Below, piece after piece: positions 45,286 through 53,608 of a stretch of DNA of 64,000 nt. This stretch comes from Clostridium sp. BNL1100 (GTDB lineage Bacteria > Bacillota > Clostridia > Acetivibrionales > DSM-1351): contig NC_016791.1 in assembly GCF_000244875.1 (NCBI RefSeq), positions 3,601,001 through 3,665,000 on the forward strand. Direction: 5' to 3'. The notes below the pieces were generated by a model. The model saw only the letters and a program-made list of their open reading frames with translations. It ran no database searches and was not told the DNA's origin. Position 1 is the stretch's first letter. The number at the start of each line of letters is the position of its first letter. A program made the position numbers and the translations under genes.

Positions 45286-46323
45286 TTGGCTAGAACCAAG
45301 TTCTTTAAAATAATAATGTGTTTCGGTTTAATAGTTTGTATCCTTGCCGGGTCGACTGCAATATTACTGAGGGATAACACAGGTCAGGTGTTATCGGTGA
45401 GTAACGAGGGCTATATAAAATGGGTGGAATACAATGTTCCTTATGAAGCGATGGAGAAGGCACTAAGCATGGATGTAAAGTCCCATGAAAAACCTGTACA
45501 GCTTCACTGGGTCGAAATGCTGGCATATATTGCTACCAAATATGGTGGGAACTTTAAAAAATATAAAGCGAAAGATTTGGATGAACTTGCAGACAAACTG
45601 AATAAGGGGCAAACAATGGAACAACTCACTGCAAATATGAAGCATTACAACTATTTTTATCAGGCTTATGATGCTATCCTTGGTAACTTTGTAGGTGAAT
45701 ATGACATTCAGGTAAAAGACCCTAATAACAGTGAAAAAACAATTTGGCAGAAGAAGTACGGTTTAAAGGTCTTTTCCCCTATTGCCAGAGGTTACAGCTT
45801 TAGTCATTACGACGATTTTGGCAGTAGCCGTTCTTTTGGCTTTTCCAGAAAGCACTTGGGCAACGACCTCATGGGTTCTATAGGAACTCCTATTATGGCG
45901 GTGGAATCCGGTATTGTAGAGGTAATGGGCTGGAATATGTACGGGGGCTGGAGAATTGGCATCCGCAGCTTTGACCAGAAAAGATACTATTACTATGCGC
46001 ATTTGAGAAAAGACAGGCCATTTCATGCAGACCTCTATGAAGGAAAGATTGTGAAGGCCGGAGATGTTATAGGATATCTTGGAATGACCGGCTATAGCAC
46101 ACGTGAAAATGTTAACAACATTACCACACCTCATCTACATTTTGGTATGCAGCTTATTTTTGATGAATCTCAAAAAGAAAGCAATAATGAAATCTGGATT
46201 GATGTATACAATATTGTAAACCTTCTTCAAAAGAATCGTTCAGCCGTTACAAAGGACGAAGAAACCCGTGATTTCTACCGTACTTATGATATTATCGAGC
46301 CGAATATGAACTACCACTTCTAA
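45286..46323 (+). CDS. M23 family metallopeptidase
   Basis: 345 residues. An N-terminal membrane anchor or signal helix (IIMCFGLIVCILAGSTAILL) is followed by an extracytoplasmic linker. The LytM/M23 domain lies at about 190-310: first zinc ligands in RKHLGNDLMGSIGTPIMAV, YYYYAHLRKDRPF and the HLHFG motif. It cuts peptide cross-links of peptidoglycan and may act in sporulation or wall remodelling. TTG at 45286 follows AGAGGTGA by about 7 nt. A likely promoter (TTGTAC-N17-TAGATA) lies about 30-60 bp upstream. It is followed 27 bp later by a polysaccharide deacetylase. Confidence 0.88.
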   Translation: MARTKFFKIIMCFGLIVCILAGSTAILLRDNTGQVLSVSNEGYIKWVEYNVPYEAMEKALSMDVKSHEKPVQLHWVEMLAYIATKYGGNFKKYKAKDLDELADKLNKGQTMEQLTANMKHYNYFYQAYDAILGNFVGEYDIQVKDPNNSEKTIWQKKYGLKVFSPIARGYSFSHYDDFGSSRSFGFSRKHLGNDLMGSIGTPIMAVESGIVEVMGWNMYGGWRIGIRSFDQKRYYYYAHLRKDRPFHADLYEGKIVKAGDVIGYLGMTGYSTRENVNNITTPHLHFGMQLIFDESQKESNNEIWIDVYNIVNLLQKNRSAVTKDEETRDFYRTYDIIEPNMNYHF

Positions 46324-46350
46324 AATTTTATATAAATTGGAGGTCTTTAA

Positions 46351-47247
46351 ATGTATGAATTGTTTAATAAAAAATTAATTAAATATATTCTACTTGTTTT
46401 TGCAGTAATTTTAATTCTGATACTGCCTTTGGCCCTTATCCTGTCTGCTACAACCAACGTTTTTGATGATGCACTTGAAAGCTTGGGAAAAGAAAATGGA
46501 ATCAGAGTACCCATAGTAATGTACCACGGGACAATTCCAAAATCCAAGGACTTGGGCAAATTTGTGATTACTCCTACAGAACTGGAAAGCGATATTAAAT
46601 ATCTTAAAGACAGTGGGTATACTTCAATTACAATGAATGACCTTATAAACTATGTATATAATGACGGAGAACTTCCATCTAAGCCTGTTATGCTGACCTT
46701 TGATGACGGATATTATAATAATTATATATATGCAACGCCAATTCTTAAAAACTATGAAATGAAAGCCGTTATATCCGTTGTAGGAGAGTTTACCGAAGCA
46801 TCCACCAAAATACCGGAAAACAATGTGCAGTATTCCTATGTAACATGGGAACAAATTAAAAATATGAATGATTCAGGAATTTATGAGGTACAAAACCATA
46901 CATATAATCTCCACAGCTACGGCAAAAAGAGAATGGGGGCTAAAAAAAACAGGGGTGAATCTATTGAAGCCTACAAAACCCTTTTATATTCAGACGTTGG
47001 GCTTCTTCAGCAAAAACTGAAGGAATCTGCAGGTATTGAGCCAAATACATTTACATATCCATTTGGCTATATCAGCAATGATTCAATTCCTATTTTAAAA
47101 GAAATGGGTTTTAAGGCAACTTTGTCTTGTGCTGAAGGTATTAATATCATTAACAGGAATAAAAAAGATATTCTTTACGGCTTAAAGAGAAAAAACCGCC
47201 CCCACGGAGTTTCTACAGAAAGTTTCTTTAAAAAATTCTGCCCCTAG
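46351..47247 (+). CDS. Polysaccharide deacetylase family protein
   Basis: 298 residues. An N-terminal helix (YILLVFAVILILILPLALIL) anchors it. The NodB-type domain has VPIVMYHGTIPKSKDLG, the metal-binding double Asp in MLTFDDGYYNNYIY, the QNHTYNLHSYG zinc-histidine pair, and FTYPFGYISNDSI. It removes acetyl groups from peptidoglycan or another wall polymer. It is next to the M23 gene in an apparent wall-remodelling operon. Confidence 0.9.
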   Translation: MYELFNKKLIKYILLVFAVILILILPLALILSATTNVFDDALESLGKENGIRVPIVMYHGTIPKSKDLGKFVITPTELESDIKYLKDSGYTSITMNDLINYVYNDGELPSKPVMLTFDDGYYNNYIYATPILKNYEMKAVISVVGEFTEASTKIPENNVQYSYVTWEQIKNMNDSGIYEVQNHTYNLHSYGKKRMGAKKNRGESIEAYKTLLYSDVGLLQQKLKESAGIEPNTFTYPFGYISNDSIPILKEMGFKATLSCAEGINIINRNKKDILYGLKRKNRPHGVSTESFFKKFCP

Positions 47248-47327
47248 ATACCCATTTTTTCTTCCAGTGGTGTATAATTATCAAGGCAGAAGCCACATTT
47301 TTTAAAGAATCAGGAGATTAATCACAT

Positions 47328-47597
47328 ATGAGTATTTTTGAAGCACTAATGCTTTTGAGTTTCGGTGCAGCATGGCCAGCTCAGATATACAGGTCTTATA
47401 AATCCAGGAAGACAGCAGGAAAGAGTGTTGCCTTCCTTTACATTCTGATATTTGGCTACCTGTGCGGAATAACTAACAAGATTTTGTATCAAAGAGATAT
47501 TGTTATGATACTTTACATAATCAACCTTGTTATGGTGTCTACAGATATCTGTCTATACTATAGGAATAAAAAAATTGAGAAACTAGAAAATCTGTAG
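47328..47597 (+). CDS. PQ-loop / SemiSWEET-like small membrane protein
   Basis: 89 residues with three hydrophobic segments. The first contains SFGAAWPAQIYRSYKSRKTA with the Pro-Ala-Gln turn, a variant of the PQ motif. The size fits a single triple-helix bundle as in bacterial SemiSWEET, which dimerises to pass sugars. Transport is not shown here. The start (ATG) is preceded by AATCAGGAGA. It is 80 bp after the deacetylase. Confidence 0.75.
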   Translation: MSIFEALMLLSFGAAWPAQIYRSYKSRKTAGKSVAFLYILIFGYLCGITNKILYQRDIVMILYIINLVMVSTDICLYYRNKKIEKLENL

Positions 47598-47691
47598 AAA
47601 TTTTATATTTTTTAGGCATATCTTACTCCTAATTATGTAACCTTTTGTAGTTTTAATTAATATTATATATTACAAAGGATTATGTAAACCT

Positions 47692-47720
47692 TTGAATATT
47701 TAAAGGAGTAAATTTTATAC
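47692..47720 (+). promoter_or_regulatory. Promoter of the 47.7 kb non-coding RNA
   Basis: TTGAAT (47692-47697), 17-nt spacer, TTATAC (47715-47720). The predicted start lies at about 47726, just where the structured region begins. Confidence 0.6.
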
Positions 47721-47723
47721 CAA

Positions 47724-47961
47724 ACGGTGACGACTATTTCCATTCTAGTGAGTCAGACAGGAGCAGAAGGTTTGACCGGCTCGTGGGGGTTTCCGTAACC
47801 TTCAATTTTGAGATTTTGCGTTCCTCTGAAGATAGTTCAGCCGTAAAGTCGGCCTTACCTACACGTTCTCAACTATTGCAACATTAAGTGCATTAGCAGT
47901 TGGGAGCTAATGCCATCCACTTCTCCTTAACGTATAGACCTTCTTGGTCTATGCGTTTTTT
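47724..47961 (+). ncRNA. Structured non-coding RNA (family not confirmed; raiA motif is one candidate)
   Basis: About 240 nt between a plausible promoter and a strong intrinsic terminator with no open reading frame. Pairs seen directly: GAAGGTT (47766-47772) with AACCTTC (47797-47803) closing an internal loop; ATAGTT (47832-47837) with AACTAT (47871-47876); GCCG/CGGC hairpin (47840-47853 area); CATTAGC (47891-47897) with GCTAATG (47906-47912). The base composition is clearly less AT-rich than the flanks. It ends before the next gene's own start by over 100 nt. Clostridial raiA-motif RNA (about 200 nt) is a candidate from size and host, but I cannot confirm by sequence memory. TPP, SAM and c-di-GMP riboswitch cores are absent. 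Confidence 0.7.
47931..47961 (+). terminator. Intrinsic terminator of the non-coding RNA
   Basis: CGTATAGACC / GGTCTATGCG stem (47931-47940, 47946-47955; one G-U) with a TTCTT loop and six T residues following. Confidence 0.9.
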
Positions 47962-48074
47962 GGCTTTGCCACCTTTGTTATTTTATATAAATCTTTAACC
48001 ATTTAGGGATTATGTCTATATACTGTATTAAGAGTTTGTATATAAATAAATACAAATGGCGGGAGGTGTCTATT

Positions 48075-48845
48075 ATGTCATATATAGTTGAAATTAAAAA
48101 CATTGGAATGAATTATCAATCACCAAATGGCGAAATTCCTGCCATAGCTGACATCAGTATGAATATATCCAAGGGCGAATTTATTTGTATTGTAGGGCCC
48201 AGCGGATGCGGCAAGTCAACGCTATTATCTATTATCGCAGGACTTGTTAAACCTTCTTATGGCAATATTGTCATAAATGGTGGCCGTAACTATGAATGTT
48301 TGCAGCAGGTGGGTTATATGCTTCAAAAGGATTTTCTCTTTGAGTGGAGTACAATACTTGAGAATGTCATGCTGGGGCTTGAAATAAAAAAAGCCCTTAC
48401 TCCTGAAAATAAGGAATATGTTAATAATCTTCTTGATACATATGGACTCAGTGAATTCAAAGATAAATATCCTTCCCAGCTGTCAGGGGGAATGCGGCAG
48501 CGTGCCGCCCTGATTAGAACCCTGGCTTTAAGGCCTGAAATACTTCTTTTGGATGAAGCATTTTCTGCCTTGGATTACCAGACCAGACTGGCAGTAACAG
48601 AGGATATATATTATATTATCAAGAAAGAAAACAAAACTGCAATTATGGTTACTCATGACATAGCTGAAAGTATAAGTATGGCTGACAGAATTTTTGTTCT
48701 TACAGGCAGACCATCATCTATAAAAAGTGAGCACAACATATCATTAACCTGCAATGAAGTAAGAACCCCTTTTAACAGTCGTGAAGCTCCCGAATTCAGA
48801 CATTACTTTAATTTGATATGGAAGGAGCTGGATGTACATGTTTAA
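48075..48845 (+). CDS. ABC transporter ATPase, nitrate/taurine/organic-anion type
   Basis: 256 residues. Walker A GPSGCGKSTLLSIIAGLV, signature LSGGMRQRAALIRTLAL, Walker B ILLLDEAFSALDYQ, H loop VTHDIAESIS. This is the TauB/SsuB/NrtD class that powers importers with NMT1-like binding proteins. ATG at 48075 follows GGGAGGTG; the frame is open to 48012 but that extension lacks a binding site. It overlaps the permease start by 14 bp. Confidence 0.92.
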   Translation: MSYIVEIKNIGMNYQSPNGEIPAIADISMNISKGEFICIVGPSGCGKSTLLSIIAGLVKPSYGNIVINGGRNYECLQQVGYMLQKDFLFEWSTILENVMLGLEIKKALTPENKEYVNNLLDTYGLSEFKDKYPSQLSGGMRQRAALIRTLALRPEILLLDEAFSALDYQTRLAVTEDIYYIIKKENKTAIMVTHDIAESISMADRIFVLTGRPSSIKSEHNISLTCNEVRTPFNSREAPEFRHYFNLIWKELDVHV

Positions 48846-49656
48846 GCATAAACAAGAAACGAATTTGTCTCCGGAAAGGCTTGAGTATCTTAAATCAAAA
48901 AAGCGGCGGAAAGTATTTGTCCTTGTAACGCAAATAGTGATACTTGTGGTATTTTTTGCACAGTGGGAGATACTTGCAAGGCTAAATATTGTAGACTCCT
49001 TTATTACAAGCCAGCCGTCCCGTATTGTTAATACCGTAATCAATCTTTACAGGGAAGGACAGTTATTCCTCCACATTGGCATTACATGCTGGGAAACCGT
49101 TGTAGGCTTTGTAGCCGGTACAGTGTTGGGTACGTTGATTGCCGTGGTGCTTTGGTGGTCGGAGTTTTTATCAAAGGTCCTTGAACCGTACCTTGTAATT
49201 CTAAACAGTCTTCCCAAAATAGCTCTTGGGCCGATTTTCATTGTTTGGTTCGGAGCAGGGACTACTTCAATTATCATTATTGCCCTTGCCATATCCATTG
49301 TGGTGTCTATTCTGGAAGTGCTCAACGGATTCATGGCAACCGACGAAGAGCAGATAAAGCTGGTTAAAACCTTTGGTGCCAGCAGGCTTCAGGTTTTCAC
49401 AAAAGTGGTTTTCCCTGCGAACCTCCCTGTAATAATCAACTCGTTGAAAGTAAATGTTGGTCTTTCATGGGTAGGAGTAATTGTTGGTGAATTTCTGGTT
49501 TCAAAATCAGGACTTGGCTATCTCATAGTGTATGGCGGGCAGGTTTTCAAGCTCGATTTGGTTATGGCAAGCGTTATTATACTATGCATCGCCGCAGGTA
49601 TCATGTACCAGGCAGTTGTACTGCTTCAAAAAATTCTAATTAAGAAACGTATCTGA
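48832..49656 (+). CDS. ABC transporter permease, TauC/SsuC type
   Basis: 274 residues with about six helices. The coupling EAA-type loop reads KTFGASRLQVFTKVVFPANL near residue 190. N-terminal helix VFVLVTQIVILVVFFAQWEI. It forms a homodimeric channel with the preceding ATPase. ATG at 48832 or 48838 are both possible; an AAGGAG site is 4-10 nt away. Confidence 0.92.
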   Translation: MYMFKHKQETNLSPERLEYLKSKKRRKVFVLVTQIVILVVFFAQWEILARLNIVDSFITSQPSRIVNTVINLYREGQLFLHIGITCWETVVGFVAGTVLGTLIAVVLWWSEFLSKVLEPYLVILNSLPKIALGPIFIVWFGAGTTSIIIIALAISIVVSILEVLNGFMATDEEQIKLVKTFGASRLQVFTKVVFPANLPVIINSLKVNVGLSWVGVIVGEFLVSKSGLGYLIVYGGQVFKLDLVMASVIILCIAAGIMYQAVVLLQKILIKKRI

Positions 49657-49694
49657 TACTAATCTAAGTTTTATAAATGAAAGGGGAGTTGTTT

Positions 49695-50684
49695 ATGAAG
49701 AAATTATTTATTTTATTAGTTATATTAATAAGTACTATTTTTGTACTGTCCTCCTGCGGCAGTAATGATAATTTAACTAAAGTAAAGTTAAGTGAAGTGA
49801 CACATTCAGTTTTTTATGCTCCACAGTATGTTGCATTAAATAAAGGCTTTTTCAAGGATGCAGGACTGGATATCGAGCTTCAGAACGGTCAGGGTGCCGA
49901 CAAGGTTATGACTGCTGTTTTGTCGGGACAATGTGACATAGGCTTGGCAGGCCCGGAAGCAAGTATATACGTATATAACGAAGGTAAAGCAGACTATGCA
50001 CAAGTTTTTGCACAGGTAACCAAAAGGGACGGTTCCTTTCTTGTAGGAAGAAAACCCGAACCCGGTTTCAAGTGGAGTAATCTCAAAGACAAGAATATCA
50101 TAGGTGGAAGAAAAGGCGGAGTTCCCGAAATGACTCTTGAGTACGTTCTGAATAAAAACGGTCTTGCTCCCGGAGCTGATGTAAATGTTGATACAAGTAT
50201 ACAGTTTGCACTTATGGCCGGCGCATTTACCGGTGGTAAGGGCGATTATGTAACATTATTCGAACCTGTTGCTTCCTCTCTTGAAAAGGAAGGAAAAGGA
50301 TATATATTGGCTTCCGTAGGGCAAGAAAGCGGTGAGATACCTTTTACTGCTTATTTTGCAAAAAAGAGTTTTATTGAAAAAAATAAAGCTGTAATTCATA
50401 AGTTTACAGATGCACTTTACAAGGGCCAAGTATGGGTAGATACCCATTCTCCAAAAGAAATTGCCGAAGTATTAAAACCGTCCTTTCCCGATAGTGATAC
50501 TGAGCTTCTGACGGTTGTTGCCGAAAGGTACAAGAAAATTGATGCCTGGTGCAAGGAACCCGCTATGAAAAAGGAGTCCTTTGAGCTGCTCCAGACTGTA
50601 ATGAATAAGGCAGGTGAACTCAAGCAGAAAGCTCCCTATGACAAGGTGGTAGTCAACACCTACGCCGATAAGGCAATTAAGTAG
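49695..50684 (+). CDS. NMT1/THI5-like ABC substrate-binding lipoprotein
   Basis: 329 residues. Lipobox in ISTIFVLSSCGSNDN. The mature part has VTHSVFYAPQYVALNKGFFK and GLDIELQNGQGADKVMTAVL, typical of NMT1-like binders of pyrimidine precursor, sulfonates, nitrate or bicarbonate. A GRKGGVPEMTLEYVL segment is conserved in one clostridial subgroup. The ligand is not decidable from motifs; no TPP riboswitch or thiamine genes are adjacent. ATG at 49695 follows AAAGGGGAG. It is the last gene of the three-gene importer operon. Confidence 0.9.
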   Translation: MKKLFILLVILISTIFVLSSCGSNDNLTKVKLSEVTHSVFYAPQYVALNKGFFKDAGLDIELQNGQGADKVMTAVLSGQCDIGLAGPEASIYVYNEGKADYAQVFAQVTKRDGSFLVGRKPEPGFKWSNLKDKNIIGGRKGGVPEMTLEYVLNKNGLAPGADVNVDTSIQFALMAGAFTGGKGDYVTLFEPVASSLEKEGKGYILASVGQESGEIPFTAYFAKKSFIEKNKAVIHKFTDALYKGQVWVDTHSPKEIAEVLKPSFPDSDTELLTVVAERYKKIDAWCKEPAMKKESFELLQTVMNKAGELKQKAPYDKVVVNTYADKAIK

Positions 50685-50699
50685 GTTTTATATAACAGT

Positions 50700-50835
50700 G
50701 GCTGTCGCAAAAATTTTTCTGTTAAACACCTGTATTCCCGTATAAAATTGTATCACTGATTGCTTCCAAGCTTCCATTGATACAATTTATACTCGCGTAC
50801 ATGTTAAAAAGATAAAAATTAATTTTGCGACAGCC
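50700..50835. mobile_element. 136-bp MITE-like near-palindromic element
   Basis: Ends are perfect 13-bp inverted repeats GGCTGTCGCAAAA (50700-50712) / TTTTGCGACAGCC (50823-50835), of the kind seen at ends of IS1182-like insertion sequences. Inside, GTATAAAATTGTATCA (50740-50755) pairs with TGATACAATTTATAC (50778-50792) with one bulge, and the intervening flanks also pair imperfectly, so most of the element folds on itself. No coding frame, and no clear target duplication. It lies between convergent operons, where it may also act as a terminator. Confidence 0.6.
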
Positions 50836-50866
50836 CTTGGCTATACCTCTACTTAATTTTTACAAT

Positions 50867-51676
50867 TTAGAATAGGGGAACAACTGCTCCCTTGTACTTT
50901 TCTTCTATAAACTTCTTGACCTTTTCGCTTTTAAGTGCGTCCACCAACGCTTTTATATCCTCTCTGTTCTCATCACCCTTACGAATGGCAAGAATATTGA
51001 TATATGTCTTTGCAGCTACTGAATTGGCTTCCTCTTTGGCAAGAGCATCCTTTTCAACATTGAAGCCTGCCTGCAATGCATAGTTTCCGTTTATAACTGC
51101 CAGCTCCACATCAGGTAAAGTTCTTGCCAGCTGAGCAGCTTCCAGTTCCTTGATGTTAATATTCTTCGGGTTTTCCGTAATATCCTTTACTGTTGCCTTC
51201 AGGCCCGAATCAGGATTTACTTTTATCAGCCCGGCAGTTTCCAGAAGTAAAAGTGCTCTTGCCTCGTTTGTAGTGTCGTTTGGAATGGCAATAGTTGCCC
51301 CCTCAGTGATAGCATCAAGTGACTTTATCTTTCCGGGGTATATTCCCAACGGTTCGTAATGGATTCCCGCTGCGGATACTAATTGTGTCTTATGTTCATC
51401 ATTGAAATTGTCCATGTAGGGCTTATGCTGGAAGTAGTTTGCATCAAGTGTTTTGTCCTGTAAGGCAAGATTTGGCTGAACATAGTCAGTAAATTCTTTT
51501 ATTTCAAGCTCATATCCTTTGTCCTTAAGTACGCTTTGAACCTCTTTGAGTATCTCTGCATGAGGTGAAGGCGATGCTCCAACAACAAGCTTTTTGGATT
51601 GGGATCCACAGCCTGATAATATACCGGAGACTGCAAATACCGTTGTAAGTAATAATGCAAGTAATTTTTTCTTCAT
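50867..51676 (-). CDS. metQ: Methionine ABC transporter substrate-binding lipoprotein
   Basis: 269 residues. Lipobox LLTTVFAVSGILSGCGS. The NLPA-family core is KLVVGASPSPHAEILKEV, then YFQHKPYMDNFN, GATIAIPNDTTNEARALLLL and NGNYALQAGF. It binds D- or L-methionine for MetNI. Start ATG follows AAGGAGG. It is the last gene of metNIQ and ends next to the MITE-like element. Confidence 0.93.
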   Translation of the reverse strand: MKKKLLALLLTTVFAVSGILSGCGSQSKKLVVGASPSPHAEILKEVQSVLKDKGYELEIKEFTDYVQPNLALQDKTLDANYFQHKPYMDNFNDEHKTQLVSAAGIHYEPLGIYPGKIKSLDAITEGATIAIPNDTTNEARALLLLETAGLIKVNPDSGLKATVKDITENPKNINIKELEAAQLARTLPDVELAVINGNYALQAGFNVEKDALAKEEANSVAAKTYINILAIRKGDENREDIKALVDALKSEKVKKFIEEKYKGAVVPLF

Positions 51677-51705
51677 TTTGTGACCTCCTTTTTATATTAA
51701 ATGTA

Positions 51706-52371
51706 TTAACTTTGTTTTCTTTTATCACGCTTTCTGGCTATTCCTGTTCCTACTTCCTGTGCTACCTGAACAACGATAACAAGTAGTGCAACAGTGATAA
51801 ACATTATGTCATTTTGATACCTGTAAAACCCATAGCGTATTGCAATGTCGCCGAGTCCTCCTCCGCCCACTATTCCTGCCATTGCGGAATATCCAAGTAT
51901 TGTCGTGGTTGCTATTGCAGCCCCGGTAATAAGGGATGGTACGGATTCAGGCAACATGACCTTACGGATTATCTGAAACGGGCTACAGCCCATTGAAACC
52001 GCCGCTTCTATAACACCCTTGTCAATCTCCTGAAGGGAGGATTCCACAAGTCTTGCAATAAAAGGTGCTGCCGCTATTACAAGGGGTACCACGGTAGCAG
52101 TTGACCCGATGGTTGTTCCGATTAATAATCTTGTTAATGGCATTGCGGCTATTAATAATATAAGAAAAGGAATTGAACGAAGCAGGTTTACTATTACGTT
52201 CAGAACCTTGTTTAGCTTTGGCATAGGGAGAATCCCGCTGTTTTCGCTTGTAACAAGCAGTACTCCAAGTGGAAGACCTATTACATATGCTGCAAATGTA
52301 GAAAATAATGTCATATAAACTGTTTCAAGAAGACCTTTGCCTATCATTATCCACGTTGAACTATCCCACAT
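51706..52371 (-). CDS. metI: Methionine ABC transporter permease
   Basis: 221 residues, five helices. Family segments: GLLETVYMTLFSTFAAYVIG, then EAAVSMGCSPFQIIRKVMLP (coupling loop near residue 145) and GYSAMAGIVGGGGLGDIAIR. With MetN it forms the methionine importer. The ATG lies inside the end of metN (25-bp overlap), with GAGGAGG about 10 nt upstream. Confidence 0.93.
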   Translation of the reverse strand: MWDSSTWIMIGKGLLETVYMTLFSTFAAYVIGLPLGVLLVTSENSGILPMPKLNKVLNVIVNLLRSIPFLILLIAAMPLTRLLIGTTIGSTATVVPLVIAAAPFIARLVESSLQEIDKGVIEAAVSMGCSPFQIIRKVMLPESVPSLITGAAIATTTILGYSAMAGIVGGGGLGDIAIRYGFYRYQNDIMFITVALLVIVVQVAQEVGTGIARKRDKRKQS

Positions 52372-53378
52372 TGGTCAAAAACCTCCTCTACCGCAAGATT
52401 TCTTTCTTTCAGGTAATTGATTATCTTTTCTGATGTCAGTTGATCTTCGGGAAGCTGTATAACCATCTGGCCGAATGCTTTCCCATCTATATCACGCATA
52501 TCAGCAAACATTATGTTAACAGGCGCACCGCAATCTAATATCATTCTGGCTACAACCGGCTCATAAGAGGAACTGCCGTCAAATACTATCCTGCAGCGGC
52601 GGCTTCCGATATCTCTTTCATTTTTATTGCCATTTGGGAAAACCAATCTTTGAGCTGCATGTGTCTTAGGGTGTGAGAAAACCTCAGATACCTTTCCCTG
52701 CTCTGCAATACCGCTTTTATCTATGATTGCCACATGTGAGCAAATCTGTTCAACTACGCTCATTTCATGTGTAATTATTACAATGGTAATTCCAAGTCTG
52801 CTGTTGATATCTTTCAGCAGTGAAAGGATTGATTTTGTAGTATTAGGGTCAAGTGCAGACGTAGCCTCATCGCACAACAAAACTTTAGGGTTTGTTGCTA
52901 ATGCCCTGGCTATGGCAATCCTCTGTTTTTGTCCGCCGGACAGCTGTGACGGGTAGGACTCTGCCTTGTCAGCCAGATCAACCAGCTTCAGCAGCTCTTT
53001 TGCACGATCTAGAGCATCTTTTTTATCTATACCTGATATTTCAAGAGGAAACGTTATGTTCTCTATTGCCGTACGCTGCATCAGTAGATTAAATTGTTGG
53101 AATATCATTCCCATAGACTGGCGGACTTTTCTTAATTCCTTTTCATTGAGACCTGCCAAATCTACCCCATCTACTACTACCCTTCCGCCTGTAGGCTTTT
53201 CAAGATAGTTAATACACCTAACCAGAGTGCTCTTTCCTGCTCCGCTCATTCCTATTATTCCAAAAATGTCGCCCCGGTTGATTGTAAGATTTACATTTTC
53301 AAGTGCTTTAACTTCATTTGTTTTTCCTGAAAATATTTTTGTTAATCCCTCTATTTTAATTACAGGCCTGCTGTCCAT
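52347..53378 (-). CDS. metN: Methionine ABC transporter ATPase
   Basis: 343 residues. Walker A GMSGAGKSTLVRCINYLE, signature LSGGQKQRIAIARALA, Walker B VLLCDEATSALDPNT, H loop VIITHEMSVVEQI. The C-terminal 75 residues are a NIL domain (ILDCGAPVNIMFADMRDIDG), which binds methionine and causes trans-inhibition in MetN. A strong promoter is 75 bp upstream and a set of direct repeats lies in the leader. An S-box riboswitch is not seen. It is divergent from an Rrf2-family regulator gene. Confidence 0.94.
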   Translation of the reverse strand: MDSRPVIKIEGLTKIFSGKTNEVKALENVNLTINRGDIFGIIGMSGAGKSTLVRCINYLEKPTGGRVVVDGVDLAGLNEKELRKVRQSMGMIFQQFNLLMQRTAIENITFPLEISGIDKKDALDRAKELLKLVDLADKAESYPSQLSGGQKQRIAIARALATNPKVLLCDEATSALDPNTTKSILSLLKDINSRLGITIVIITHEMSVVEQICSHVAIIDKSGIAEQGKVSEVFSHPKTHAAQRLVFPNGNKNERDIGSRRCRIVFDGSSSYEPVVARMILDCGAPVNIMFADMRDIDGKAFGQMVIQLPEDQLTSEKIINYLKERNLAVEEVFDQCGIVQRG

Positions 53379-53405
53379 TATATATTCACCTACCTGTTAG
53401 AATAT

Positions 53406-53430
53406 ATTCATACTATTCATATAATTCATA
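53406..53430 (-). repeat. Three tandem TATGAAT repeats in the metN leader
   Basis: TATGAAT three times on the minus strand with a 9-bp period (53406-53412, 53415-53421, 53424-53430), between the predicted transcription start and the metN ATG. Regular phasing on roughly one helical turn suggests a protein or RNA binding site; simple AT-rich chance is not excluded. Confidence 0.4.
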
Positions 53431-53452
53431 TATGTATTCTATTGTTTTCTTT

Positions 53453-53481
53453 AGTATAATGGCTGATTCCAATATTGTCAA
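53453..53481 (-). promoter_or_regulatory. Promoter of metNIQ
   Basis: Perfect TTGACA (53481-53476), 17-nt spacer, TATACT (53458-53453), minus strand, start near 53446. Confidence 0.75.
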
Positions 53482-53543
53482 TGTTATTTTTTACTATCCT
53501 TACAGAACTACTTGGGAATAAATGTGAATAAAAACTAAAAATA

Positions 53544-53572
53544 TTGACACATTATAAAGTATGTGGTTCAAT
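53544..53572 (+). promoter_or_regulatory. Promoter of the Rrf2-family regulator
   Basis: TTGACA (53544-53549), 17-nt spacer, TTCAAT (53567-53572), 37 bp ahead of the ATG. The -10 is a weaker match. Confidence 0.5.
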
Positions 53573-53608
53573 AAAACATATATAATTAGTATGAAATCGG
53601 AGGTAATT

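Noticed and set aside
47640-48075. TPP riboswitch ahead of the NMT1-like ABC operon
   Set aside because: The binding protein type suggested thiamine precursor uptake, but the CTGAGA and ACCTGATCTGGATAATGCC-like cores are absent, and the RNA ends in its own terminator over 100 nt before the ATPase start.
53379-53560. S-box (SAM) riboswitch ahead of metNIQ
   Set aside because: The predicted leader is only about 70 nt and contains neither the S-box core nor a terminator hairpin.
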